From: a bacterium
Lineage (GTDB): Bacteria; CLD3; SB21
DNA length: 64,000 nt
Direction of reading: 5' to 3'
Assembly: GCA_008933615.1 (NCBI GenBank)
Contig: WBUR01000014.1
Span: 1 to 64,000, forward strand
Shown here: positions 1 through 8,272 of the stretch, piece after piece
How positions within the stretch are numbered: position 1 is the stretch's first letter
Layout: every line of letters starts with the position of its first letter
The notes under the pieces: model-generated
Database searches by the model: none
The model's input: the letters and a program-made list of their open reading frames with translations, nothing else
What the model was told of the DNA's origin: nothing
Position numbers and translations under genes: made by a program

Positions 1-363
1 CCGCATCCCCGTATCACCCAGCTCTGAGCTGTTCTCTTCTGCCGATTCATCATCATTCTGCGCATGCGAAATCCACCACGGTATATTGGAATTATAATAA
101 TAAACCCAGAGCGATGACGCTCCAAAAGGGCTATCCGTCGCGCCAAATTCATTATAGTCCAAATTATTCACGTGACAAGATATGCAGGAATTTTGATTGG
201 AAATATCGATAGAATGTGAATAGTATTCCGGCTCTGAACCGGTTTGTTCTTCCGATGGCAGCATTATGTTTTTTTGGTGCCATACGACTGTATAACAACC
301 ACTGATCATACTGATACTAAATAATAAGAACGCCGTATCCAGCAAATGTAGTTTCCTGAACAT
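1..363 (-). CDS. Haem-motif lipoprotein, partial (runs off left edge)
   Basis: Reading from the ATG at 363 gives 121 codons that stay open to base 1, so the C-terminus is outside the window. The N-terminus is a lipoprotein signal: hydrophobic stretch, then ISGC with the lipidated Cys at residue 23. A CISCH sequence (Cys60, Cys63, His64) fits the CxxCH motif that binds haem c covalently. The mature start CYTVV and a later YYYNSNIPWW block resemble CYTVL and YYYDSPWW in the upstream gene, so the two are probably related. The gene starts 6 bp after that gene's stop and should be co-transcribed from the promoter at 1359-1387. The haem role is inferred from one short motif. Confidence 0.75.
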   Translation of the reverse strand, partial: MFRKLHLLDTAFLLFSISMISGCYTVVWHQKNIMLPSEEQTGSEPEYYSHSIDISNQNSCISCHVNNLDYNEFGATDSPFGASSLWVYYYNSNIPWWISHAQNDDESAEENSSELGDTGMR

Positions 364-369
364 GGCTGC

Positions 370-1302
370 CTACTTCTTGTAGGTACGGCTGTTCACATTG
401 GGCGAACTGGAGCGTTCACCGGATGAACGGGATGCACTTCTTCTGTCAGAAGATTCATTGGAATTGAAAGTTCTTGAAGATTGATATTCATTCCGCGAAA
501 AATGAGTCTTAACGCTTTCAAAACCCTGCTGAAACGTTTTATTATTGTTCTTAGGAACGTCTACTTCTCTGTAATTACGCTGGCCGGAATTTCCTGTTTT
601 CTTTTCTACAGGCTTGGATGCCGTTGTTGCTGAATTGGTGTTAAATCGCCTGCGGTTTTTCTTTGTCGCTTTTGCTTCTTTTTTGTTTTTCGAGACCGCA
701 GTCATATCGGATTTTGCGGTGGTTCCGGAACGGTATTGTCTTTGTGAAATAACGGCTGTAGAGTTAATCGCGTTTATCCTGTTCTGTCCCGATCCGGTTG
801 TATTCAGCGCATCATGGCGCAGACCGTAATTTCTGCGTGACGAGTAAGCGGTATAGGAAGTTCCTGGAGAATACCATGGGTCTGAATAATATGGATAATA
901 GCCCGGATAAGAAGGATAATAGCAGCCTCCCCAATAATAATAGTCGTAGGGATAATAATACCCCGCCGGATACCATGTATAGCCTAGGCTGACACTCCAG
1001 TAGCTTCCCGGATACCCGTAGCGGTAACCAGCCCACCATGGCGAATCATAATAATACCTATTAATGACAACCGTTTCGGCATATTCATCTTGATCCGAAG
1101 CAGAATCGTCTTCGGCATCCAGACTATCCGATTGGATAATATCTGCATTGGTTTCTTTGGATTTATCGGATGGTTCCTGGTCAAACTCCGAATAATACTC
1201 CCCGGATTGTTTCAGGACAGTGTAGCAGCTCGACAAAAAAAACGTAAAAAATATAAAGGCAATAAGTGCAGCGCCGCCTTTGATTACTGTGATTGTTTTC
1301 AT
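370..1302 (-). CDS. Tyrosine-rich lipoprotein, unknown function
   Basis: 310 residues. The signal peptide ends in the lipobox LSSC (Cys at about residue 26), so the product is predicted to be membrane-anchored and facing the periplasm or surface. An acidic linker (about 45-75) precedes a Tyr/Pro/Trp/Gly-rich block (about 82-155), with many YYP and YYY runs and two Cys. The C-terminal half is basic, Ser/Asn/Lys-rich and probably disordered. The start is supported by GAGGTGG four bases upstream of the ATG and by a consensus promoter. It is first in an operon with the CxxCH lipoprotein. I do not recognise a family; Tyr-rich low-complexity surface proteins can be structural or adhesive, but that is a guess. 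Confidence 0.8.
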   Translation of the reverse strand: MKTITVIKGGAALIAFIFFTFFLSSCYTVLKQSGEYYSEFDQEPSDKSKETNADIIQSDSLDAEDDSASDQDEYAETVVINRYYYDSPWWAGYRYGYPGSYWSVSLGYTWYPAGYYYPYDYYYWGGCYYPSYPGYYPYYSDPWYSPGTSYTAYSSRRNYGLRHDALNTTGSGQNRINAINSTAVISQRQYRSGTTAKSDMTAVSKNKKEAKATKKNRRRFNTNSATTASKPVEKKTGNSGQRNYREVDVPKNNNKTFQQGFESVKTHFSRNEYQSSRTFNSNESSDRRSASRSSGERSSSPNVNSRTYKK

Positions 1303-1358
1303 AAAACCACCTCTTCCTTTCTAGAAGGCCAAAAAACAACATGACTCCTGACACAATT

Positions 1359-1387
1359 AATATACATTAATAATTCAGGTTTGTCAA
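1359..1387 (-). promoter_or_regulatory. Sigma70-type promoter for the lipoprotein operon
   Basis: On the minus strand TTGACA (1382-1387), a 17-bp spacer and TATATT (1359-1364) lie about 57 bp ahead of the lipoprotein ATG at 1302. The -35 is a perfect match and the -10 is one base off consensus. Confidence 0.7.
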
Positions 1388-1435
1388 CAAATTTGTTTTA
1401 TTTTTTTGACAAATAGTGGTTCTTAGAAAATTCTA

Positions 1436-2218
1436 TTAAAATGTGGTAACCAAAGACAACCGGAGTTCTCTTGAGAATTTCCCGAAACTTTTTGAATTAT
1501 TAAGCATATCCGTCATAATGAAGTCGATCATGACACGGTTGCCGAAATTAAACTTTACGCCCATATTAAGATAACCGCGTTTATTTCCTATCAAACCTTT
1601 GTTATCATTTAGTGCCAAATCGTATTCTCCGACGAAGGATAATTCATCATTAAGACTTTTGTCCATTCCGATGAAAAATGCCGGCCCGTCATCTTTATCT
1701 TTCTTCTCCGTGACCGACCAACTAATTCCTCCATGGAAACCGAGATTACCCATGAATGCATAGTTCTTACTTGCAACAACAAAAAGTCCGCGTGATTTTT
1801 GCGTATATCGATTCACTTTTTGCGAGGCAGAATCTACACCAACTTTTTTAATAAACGGCCCAAAACCCTGATTATCAAAGCCGACTGTGACTGCGGGACC
1901 CGGTGTACTTTCATCGATCATTCGATATCGCGCCTCTACACCCGGCAGAGGATTGAATTTAACTTTGCCCGAACCGATAATATTCTCTCCGCCGAAGGCA
2001 ATGCCGAACATAAACCGATCGGTAATGCCCACACCAATACTGGTCAGCACACCGCCGTTGTCAAACAAACGCATCCCAACGTCATATTGGCCTTTTTGAA
2101 GAACACCGGCGGTTGGCACGTTCACCAAACTTCGTTTTTGCTGTGTCACATTCTCTTGCGCAAAACTTTGGATGCCCATGGCGAGCGCAAGACATGAAAA
2201 AATGATAAATCGTTTCAA
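1436..2218 (-). CDS. Small outer-membrane beta-barrel protein, unknown
   Basis: 260 residues from a TTG start. The start is chosen because AAGGAGGG sits four bases before the TTG, and because the promoter -35 lies within the longer open frame upstream. An N-terminal signal peptide ends near SFAQ. The mature protein alternates polar and hydrophobic residues in strand-like stretches and ends in a hydrophobic-aromatic tail (LSLVTTF), as outer-membrane barrels do. The segment beginning VNVPTAGVLQKGQYDVGMR resembles the opening of YjbH-like and related barrel proteins, but I cannot name a family with confidence. It stands alone, with its own promoter. Confidence 0.75.
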   Translation of the reverse strand: MKRFIIFSCLALAMGIQSFAQENVTQQKRSLVNVPTAGVLQKGQYDVGMRLFDNGGVLTSIGVGITDRFMFGIAFGGENIIGSGKVKFNPLPGVEARYRMIDESTPGPAVTVGFDNQGFGPFIKKVGVDSASQKVNRYTQKSRGLFVVASKNYAFMGNLGFHGGISWSVTEKKDKDDGPAFFIGMDKSLNDELSFVGEYDLALNDNKGLIGNKRGYLNMGVKFNFGNRVMIDFIMTDMLNNSKSFGKFSRELRLSLVTTF

Positions 2219-2254
2219 GATACCCTCCTTGATAGAGTGATGTGTGTACTTATT

Positions 2255-2284
2255 ATTATATGATTGTTGGTATATCCGTTTCAA
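2255..2284 (-). promoter_or_regulatory. Promoter for the small barrel gene
   Basis: Minus strand TTGAAA (2279-2284), an 18-bp spacer and a perfect TATAAT (2255-2260), about 37 bp ahead of the TTG start at 2218. Confidence 0.65.
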
Positions 2285-2365
2285 GAGTTCAGTGTAAACC
2301 CGTTTAAATATACAAAAAAACTAAAATGAAAAGCTATTTTTTTAATCACCTTGCGTTTCGTACAA

Positions 2366-2414
2366 TGAAAAAGCCTTCGGTACAATTGTCTTGCTACAAC
2401 GATACCGAAGGCTT
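2366..2414 (-). terminator. Rho-independent terminator after the TPR gene
   Basis: A perfect 12-bp inverted repeat (2403-2414 and 2371-2382, AAGCCTTCGGTA arms, 20-nt loop) is followed on the minus strand by a short T-run. It lies 22 bp beyond the TPR gene stop and closes the operon. Confidence 0.8.
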
Positions 2415-2435
2415 GGGTCGAATTTAAACAGAGAA

Positions 2436-3674
2436 TTATTTATACGGATTAACGTAATCCCTGTCAAGCATCCAGCTGTAGCACGATGCCGACTGGAGCT
2501 TGCCAAGACTGCCCATGAAACTGTCCGATTTCGTCACGCCGTTTTGGCGGCAAACAGATGCGTACGATTTCGCATTTTTTTCTGTATCAGGAAAACCGGA
2601 TGCCTGATCAAAATATTTCAAAGCCACCATATTCGCTTCTTTCGCTTCGATGGTCAGCACGTTGCCTGAACAAATTTTAATGCCGTCAATAATTGCCAGG
2701 CCGATGAGGAAATACGGTTGCCCGAATTTTTTTATTTCCATCGCCTTGAGAGAAAGGCTCCACGTTTTAGGACGGTTTCCTGCGTCCAGATATACGCGCG
2801 CTAATTTACAAATCAAATCTGCATCTTTATCATCCAATTTGTATGCGCGCTCATAAGCATCTATCGCTTCCTTATGTTGAATCTTTGCATCATAGGCTTC
2901 GCCTAATTTGACCAATGCGCTCTTACTATTGGGATCTTTTTGCAGGATTTCCAATGCATTCGAGATCGCACCATCGTAATCCCCTTGTTGGAGTTGCACG
3001 TCCAGAAGGTCGCTTATATAAAAATCTTTGGGGCCTTTCGGAAAAAGTTCCGTGTATCTCTTGCATCTTTCCAGCCACTTATCCTTACCCACAACTTTGA
3101 TATACGATCTCTTCAACGGATCCAAAACGTAAACCCACGTCGCTTCATCTTTTGTATCTTTATCCAGAAATTCGTCATACACTATGACCGCTTCTTTATA
3201 CTTCGCCGCTTCCATCCACATGCCGGCGATACGTTTGAGTTCCTCCAGATTTCCTGAAATCTCGTAATATTTACGGTAATAATAAGCGGCTGAGTCAAAA
3301 TTCAGCATCCCGTGATGATAAATTTCACCGATCGCGTAAACGTGTTCTGGAACGTTTAAGAACGCATATCCTTTCTTCCGCACATAGATTGCACTGTCAA
3401 ATTTTTTGATCTGATAATAACTATCTGCCAGTTTTTCGTATACGCTGGTAAATTTCAAACTGTCTTTGGGATGCAGCGCATTGTCGCAATCCATGGCTTT
3501 CCAAAAATACGGTATCGCGTTGGGGTATTCCATATTCTTCCAATATTCACTTCCGGTACTCCAGGTCTTTAAGCATTCGAATTCCGCAGACCCATCCTGA
3601 GCGCTTTGCGTATAACCGGCCTGCGCAAGCATCAAAATCAGAGTGATGCTCAATACTTTACTTCTTATGTTCAT
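2436..3674 (-). CDS. Secreted TPR-repeat protein
   Basis: 412 residues with a signal peptide (hydrophobic core, cleavage near GYTQ) and no lipobox, so probably periplasmic. Several tetratricopeptide-like helical pairs are visible, for example around residues 225-300 (DYDGAISNALEILQKDPNS, then a unit ending in DAYERAYKLDDKDADL). The final region has four Cys residues (at KICSG, SVCRQ and SASCYSW). TPR proteins act as scaffolds. It is last in the operon with the PorV-like barrel and the lipoprotein, 42 bp from the barrel gene, and is followed by a strong terminator. A role as an accessory or scaffold to that envelope set is inferred from context. Confidence 0.8.
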   Translation of the reverse strand: MNIRSKVLSITLILMLAQAGYTQSAQDGSAEFECLKTWSTGSEYWKNMEYPNAIPYFWKAMDCDNALHPKDSLKFTSVYEKLADSYYQIKKFDSAIYVRKKGYAFLNVPEHVYAIGEIYHHGMLNFDSAAYYYRKYYEISGNLEELKRIAGMWMEAAKYKEAVIVYDEFLDKDTKDEATWVYVLDPLKRSYIKVVGKDKWLERCKRYTELFPKGPKDFYISDLLDVQLQQGDYDGAISNALEILQKDPNSKSALVKLGEAYDAKIQHKEAIDAYERAYKLDDKDADLICKLARVYLDAGNRPKTWSLSLKAMEIKKFGQPYFLIGLAIIDGIKICSGNVLTIEAKEANMVALKYFDQASGFPDTEKNAKSYASVCRQNGVTKSDSFMGSLGKLQSASCYSWMLDRDYVNPYK

Positions 3675-3716
3675 GGTAGCCTTCCTTCCTTATCTCAGTA
3701 ACACATATGAAACGTA

Positions 3717-4919
3717 TTATCTTCGTTGACGATTCTGAAACCAGCGCTCTCCGCCGGAAACAGAAAAATTGATTCTAAAAATTCTGTCGCTTACTGCGTT
3801 TGTTGATACGGTTCCTCTTAGTCCTAACTCAAACGTTACATCAAAAACATTTCTTCCTTTGTTGAACGGCATTCCAAATCCGGTCGTCAAAAAATACTCG
3901 TTGGCAAATTTTCCGCCTGCGCTACTGGCGTACATATTCTGAAAATAAAAACCGCCGCGGTAGTGCCATTTATCAAAATAACTTGCTGAGATTGCTTCGG
4001 AAGGTGACCGCTCTGCTCCGAGTGAAACCCGTATCGTATTTCTGTTATCTTGGGTATTTCCGAACGCTTTAACCCCGTTCCATCCGGAATAAACCATGTC
4101 CATCCCTACTATATATCTTGTATTTAATTCATACGTGCCGCCCAGCCCAATTTCAAATGGTGAAACCGCTTGTCCGTAGCTTTGAAAGGTCGTGTCGCCG
4201 AGCGCGTCTATTTGTAGAACTTTTTTTGTCATATCGCTGCCGAATGCAACATAAGCGCCGAAGTGATACTTTTGGTATTCATATATTCCTCCGGCGACCC
4301 AACGTAAACCCGCAAAATTTTCTGTGCGGCTGTCGTTTGTATTTGAAAAATCCGGAGAATCCCAAGCTACTTGCCAATTGCGCTGTACGGAACCCAGTAA
4401 ATATTGTGCGGAAATACCCACCGTCCACTGCGGGTGAACTTTCCCCGCAACGGTAAAGGCTAATTGACGTATCCCGCCGTCGCCGATAAATTTTTCCGTG
4501 TAATCCGTTCCTTCAAAAGAAGAAAATGATTTGTAATTATATTCCACTTTCGCATACCGGGCAAGGCTGAATGCGGCTGCAACATTTTTTCCAAACGGAA
4601 TAGCAAACGCAATGTGGTTCAGGTTGACGGAATTTGAGAAAGCCGATTGGGATGAATTACTCACCTTAACGCCCTCATAATAAAAACTGCCTTCAAATCT
4701 CGTCATCCGCAATCCGATCAGCCCGGCCGGATTATTATAGTTGATCGTATAACCGCTGGGCACGGCAATATTAACTCCGCCCATTCCGAGCGCGCGGATA
4801 TTCGGGCGAAATTCGACCAGCCCATAGCTGGAATAGGAATAGGAAGATCCGCCAGCATACAATGACGCTGGATAAAGGGCAATGAGAAAAAACAAAAAAA
4901 ATCTAAATCGTATCGGCAT
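3717..4919 (-). CDS. PorV/FadL-like outer-membrane protein
   Basis: 400 residues. A signal peptide ends near SLYAGG, and the mature start contains ALGMGGVNIAV followed by NPAGL. That pairing is typical of the PorV / UPF0164 / FadL-like barrel group, where a conserved Gly-rich stretch and an NPA(G/A)L motif form the plug region. The rest is alternating strand sequence with aromatic residues, and the C-terminus ends in basic residues. PorV proteins in Bacteroidota act as shuttle factors in type IX secretion; no other type IX core gene is visible here, so that role is not claimed. The start is 2 bp from the stop of the upstream lipoprotein gene, implying translational coupling. Confidence 0.8.
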   Translation of the reverse strand: MPIRFRFFLFFLIALYPASLYAGGSSYSYSSYGLVEFRPNIRALGMGGVNIAVPSGYTINYNNPAGLIGLRMTRFEGSFYYEGVKVSNSSQSAFSNSVNLNHIAFAIPFGKNVAAAFSLARYAKVEYNYKSFSSFEGTDYTEKFIGDGGIRQLAFTVAGKVHPQWTVGISAQYLLGSVQRNWQVAWDSPDFSNTNDSRTENFAGLRWVAGGIYEYQKYHFGAYVAFGSDMTKKVLQIDALGDTTFQSYGQAVSPFEIGLGGTYELNTRYIVGMDMVYSGWNGVKAFGNTQDNRNTIRVSLGAERSPSEAISASYFDKWHYRGGFYFQNMYASSAGGKFANEYFLTTGFGMPFNKGRNVFDVTFELGLRGTVSTNAVSDRIFRINFSVSGGERWFQNRQRR

Positions 4920-4921
4920 AA

Positions 4922-6256
4922 TTAATTTTCCGGAGGCAAAGTGTAATAAATTATTATTTTCGAAGAATGTTCGCGATCCAATGGATTATTAAGAAATCTT
5001 GCACGATACAGTTTTCTGAAATTCCCTCTCACTTCATCTCCATGTGAAATCTGTAAACCGTAGTTTTGCGAAGGAAAAGTCACCCAGTCCTGCATTTGCC
5101 GCGTAATATTAAACTTCAAAGAATCGTCCTCAAGATTGTCGGTAAGTCTGCCGCGGAAACGCGACAGCGGATCGATATACAACACGTCAATTCTCTGGGG
5201 CACGAGCGTCCCTGAGACCCAGTCGGAACTTTGCACACGCAAAGCCTGTAGCAGAAGCGAATCTCCCGTACTAAACTGATAATTGTACACCGGATCCAAT
5301 TTCATTACAAGTGTTGCGAGATTGATCGTCGCGTTCGTCGGTATTTTTGCCGTACTGAATTGTATTATAGAATGATAGGGCAATCCGCCTCCCACGGTAA
5401 GCGTATTTGGCGGCTGTGGCGCACGGTCCTGGAAAATATATCCGCTATATCCCTGATTATAAATCCCGCTGGATAAATTAACGGGAATGACTGGAATATG
5501 ATCCACGGTATTCGTCTGCGTTTTTGGATCAAATTTTTGATATGTTACGTCCAGTCTCGGCACAGCATTCGTGTCTAAAGAACCTAACGAGGTTAATACA
5601 TTTGCTCCATAGAATTGCTGAACGAAGTTGGCTCCTGAAAATTCGATGATAATCCCGTTATTAATTTTAGAACGGTTGGTATCGTTAATTGCCCAGACCC
5701 AATTTTGAACGGTATCGCGGGGCATATTGATCGTAATGAAAGTACCGCTCGTCGGTGTATTCGTTATCGTGGCCTGAGCGATAATGTCGCCATTATCTCC
5801 TGCGCCCGTGAGTCGATTCCATTTGAGGTCGTCAGACGTCCAAACTTTTTTTATGGTGCGAACGTTCGCCGTAAATGTGCCGGCCGGCCCGTAAGAAGCA
5901 GAAGTAATAAATTGCAGTTTTGCGCTGGTGACGATAACGCTTTCAATTTCCGCCGGCATAGTAAAACGCATGGCGATGCTGAAATCGTAATTATCAATTG
6001 ATCCTAAATACAATCTGTCGGATGCGCTTGTACCGGTCGAATCCATAAAAGACGTGTCGCGCACAATATCATCAACGTACAAAGTATCAGTCCGGATATT
6101 GCCCGCTAATTCTCCGGTATCAATTCCGGCCAGCCCAATCGCATTGGCGCCGTCATCCTCGCATCCCGTAATACTGAAAAGAACAATTAAAAAAATTGTT
6201 ATGAAGGCCTCAAAAGAACGCGTATGCGCATTCATGAAAAATCCGTGTATGTTCAA
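4922..6256 (-). CDS. Envelope lipoprotein of unknown family (DNRLRE/DUF4270-like)
   Basis: About 444 residues from a TTG at 6256, which has AAGGAG ten bases upstream. An ATG at 6235 is a credible alternative giving a more usual signal peptide, and the frame stays open to 6298. The lipobox SITGC predicts a lipoprotein. The body contains two similar-looking beta-rich halves with phrases such as SAKLQFITSASYG and NLATLVMKLDP, recalling cell-surface DNRLRE or DUF4270 proteins; the assignment is tentative. It heads the lipoprotein-barrel-TPR operon and overlaps functionally with the barrel gene through a 2-bp gap, so the two may form one surface complex. Confidence 0.7.
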   Translation of the reverse strand: MNIHGFFMNAHTRSFEAFITIFLIVLFSITGCEDDGANAIGLAGIDTGELAGNIRTDTLYVDDIVRDTSFMDSTGTSASDRLYLGSIDNYDFSIAMRFTMPAEIESVIVTSAKLQFITSASYGPAGTFTANVRTIKKVWTSDDLKWNRLTGAGDNGDIIAQATITNTPTSGTFITINMPRDTVQNWVWAINDTNRSKINNGIIIEFSGANFVQQFYGANVLTSLGSLDTNAVPRLDVTYQKFDPKTQTNTVDHIPVIPVNLSSGIYNQGYSGYIFQDRAPQPPNTLTVGGGLPYHSIIQFSTAKIPTNATINLATLVMKLDPVYNYQFSTGDSLLLQALRVQSSDWVSGTLVPQRIDVLYIDPLSRFRGRLTDNLEDDSLKFNITRQMQDWVTFPSQNYGLQISHGDEVRGNFRKLYRARFLNNPLDREHSSKIIIYYTLPPEN

Positions 6257-6327
6257 AAACCAAAATCTCCTTATCTTGTTCGTATTCCTTACGGGCAAAG
6301 AATATCACGTGCGCCGTGGAGGTAAAT

Positions 6328-7314
6328 TTAAAACTTAATATTAATTCGATGGCCGCAGAACTTGCAGTTAGGGCCGCGCATGCCTCCCAAATTGGCTTGA
6401 TAGTCCCTGCGTTTGATGATCAGACGTTTGCAATTTGGACAAAATGTATCCGACACGCCGTCAATATCTGTGTCGGTCAGGTAAGTATAATTTAATTTCT
6501 GACTTGCTATCTTATACGCCTTGACCATGCTTTCGTTCGGCGTCATTGCAAAATGACTCATCTTGTGATGCGGAAAAAACCGCTTAAAATGCACGGGAAT
6601 ATCTTTGCCGACGCCCGCTACAAAATCTACAAAATCGCCGACTTTTTTTTCGCTGTCGCTTTCACCGGGAATCATCAGATAGGTCAGTTCCAAATGCGTT
6701 TCGTCGTTGGCCAACTTGATGGAATTCAGAACCACATCCAGATTACCTTCGACGTATTTATCATATACTTCCTGGCGCATGGATTTGACGCTGATATTTA
6801 TTCCGTCGATATACGGCAATATTTCCGTAAACGGTTTTTCATTCGCATAACCATTAGAAATCAAAATATTCTTCTGGCCGATGCCTTTAAGTTTACGTGT
6901 GGCGTCCAGCAGAAATTCAAACCAAGTCAGCGGTTCCGTAAAACTATATGCAACGCCAATGGAGTGGCTTTTACCGGAATAATCCAGGAGCGTTTGAAGA
7001 GAAATTTCTTTGTGTTCTTTTCGCTCAAGTGAAATTTCATGATTCTGACAGAACTGGCAGCGCATATTACAGCCGTTGGCCGCAACGGACAGAACGGTAG
7101 AGTTGGGATAATAATGAAAGAAAGGCTTCTTTTCCATCGGGTCGTAGACCGCGGTCACGATCCGGCCGTAACTGGTCGCATAGAGTTTACCGTCTACGTT
7201 GGTGTAGCCCCAGCAGTCGCCTTCTTCGCCGTTTTTTAATTTGCATGCGCGCGGACAAAGTTCGCAGACCACGTGGTCGGCCTCGACTCTATAAAATTTT
7301 GCTTCAACCATCAT
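6328..7314 (-). CDS. AmrS-type radical SAM enzyme (AmmeMemoRadiSam group)
   Basis: 328 residues from the ATG at 7314; the open frame reaches 7377 but that extension looks non-conserved. The radical SAM cluster motif CNMRCQFC gives Cys82, Cys86 and Cys89. The N-terminus has a Cys-rich motif CELCPRACKL (Cys17, 20, 24) plus Cys34, and the C-terminus has CPNCKRL and CKFCG pairs. This layout is that of the pyruvate-formate-lyase-activase-like protein of the AmmeMemoRadiSam system. Its usual partners, AMMECR1 and MEMO1, are not in the window. The substrate of the family is poorly defined. It may share transcription with the lipoprotein operon 71 bp downstream. Confidence 0.88.
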   Translation of the reverse strand: MMVEAKFYRVEADHVVCELCPRACKLKNGEEGDCWGYTNVDGKLYATSYGRIVTAVYDPMEKKPFFHYYPNSTVLSVAANGCNMRCQFCQNHEISLERKEHKEISLQTLLDYSGKSHSIGVAYSFTEPLTWFEFLLDATRKLKGIGQKNILISNGYANEKPFTEILPYIDGINISVKSMRQEVYDKYVEGNLDVVLNSIKLANDETHLELTYLMIPGESDSEKKVGDFVDFVAGVGKDIPVHFKRFFPHHKMSHFAMTPNESMVKAYKIASQKLNYTYLTDTDIDGVSDTFCPNCKRLIIKRRDYQANLGGMRGPNCKFCGHRINIKF

Positions 7315-7433
7315 TATATCCAAAAAATAGGTTTTTTCGTCAAGGGCGAATATATCCACATTACCCAAAAAAAGCAACCTTTAAAACGCGGAGAAATTCA
7401 TACGCTAATTTTCGTTTAACAAGCACTCCTCTC

Positions 7434-7462
7434 TTGTATCAACCGTTATTTTTTTTTAGATT
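7434..7462 (+). promoter_or_regulatory. Candidate promoter for the short-chain dehydrogenase
   Basis: TTGTAT (7434-7439), 17 bp, TAGATT (7457-7462), 33 bp before the ATG at 7496. Moderate match only; the spacer holds a T-run. Confidence 0.4.
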
Positions 7463-7495
7463 GGCGCGATTTAAAACTGAAGGAGAAAGGATCTT

Positions 7496-8272
7496 ATGGA
7501 ATCCCTTAAAAAGAAAACCGTATTGATCACCGGCGCAAGCGCGGGTATCGGCGAAGCCACGGCCATCGCTTTTGCGGAGCTGGGCGTCCGGCTCATTCTC
7601 ACGGCACGGCGAAAAGATAAACTGGATATGCTTGCCAAATCGTTGAAAGAAAAATTTAACACGGAGTCTTTGTGCATGTCACTTGATGTCACGCGCCAAA
7701 AAGACGTCCAAAAAACCATCGATAGTTTGCCGGCCGCATGGTCGGAAATTGATATACTCATTAACAATGCCGGCCTTGGGCGCGGAGTGGATAAAATTCA
7801 CGAAGCCCGTATCGAAGACTGGGAAGAAATGATCGACACGAATATCAAAGGATTACTCTACGTCAGCCGAGCCGTCATTCCCGGAATGGTCAAACGAAAT
7901 AGCGGACATGTGATCAATTTAGGTTCTGCTGCAGGCCATGAGGTGTATCCCGGCGGCAATGTGTACTGCGCAACCAAACACGCCGTGGATGCGCTCACCA
8001 AAGCTATGCGCATGGATCTGATTGAGACGGCGGTTCGCGTGAGCACGGTAGACCCAGGTTTAGTGGAAACGGATTTCGGGATTGTGCGTTTTAAAGGGGA
8101 TACTGAAAAAGCAAAGAAACCTTATGAAAATATCCAGCCGCTAGTCGGAGCGGATATCGCCGATATCATTATTTTTATCGCTTCACGTCCCGCGCATGTG
8201 AATATTAACGAGGTTATCGTCATGCCGAAAGCGCAGGCATCTACAACTATGGTGTACCGGGGGAAGAAGTAA
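7496..8272 (+). CDS. Short-chain dehydrogenase/reductase (SDR)
   Basis: 258 residues, classical SDR length. The Rossmann dinucleotide motif GASAGIGE is at 13-20, NNAG at 90-93, and the catalytic Ser144, Tyr157 and Lys161 are in place (YCATK). AGR after the second strand (LTARRKDKL) suggests NADP(H) preference. Closest overall to the YdfG-like group that oxidises 3-hydroxy acids and serine, but the substrate cannot be read from sequence. The ribosome site AGAAAGGA lies ahead of the ATG. The gene is single and runs towards the umuC stop, which is adjacent on the other strand. Confidence 0.9.
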   Translation: MESLKKKTVLITGASAGIGEATAIAFAELGVRLILTARRKDKLDMLAKSLKEKFNTESLCMSLDVTRQKDVQKTIDSLPAAWSEIDILINNAGLGRGVDKIHEARIEDWEEMIDTNIKGLLYVSRAVIPGMVKRNSGHVINLGSAAGHEVYPGGNVYCATKHAVDALTKAMRMDLIETAVRVSTVDPGLVETDFGIVRFKGDTEKAKKPYENIQPLVGADIADIIIFIASRPAHVNINEVIVMPKAQASTTMVYRGKK

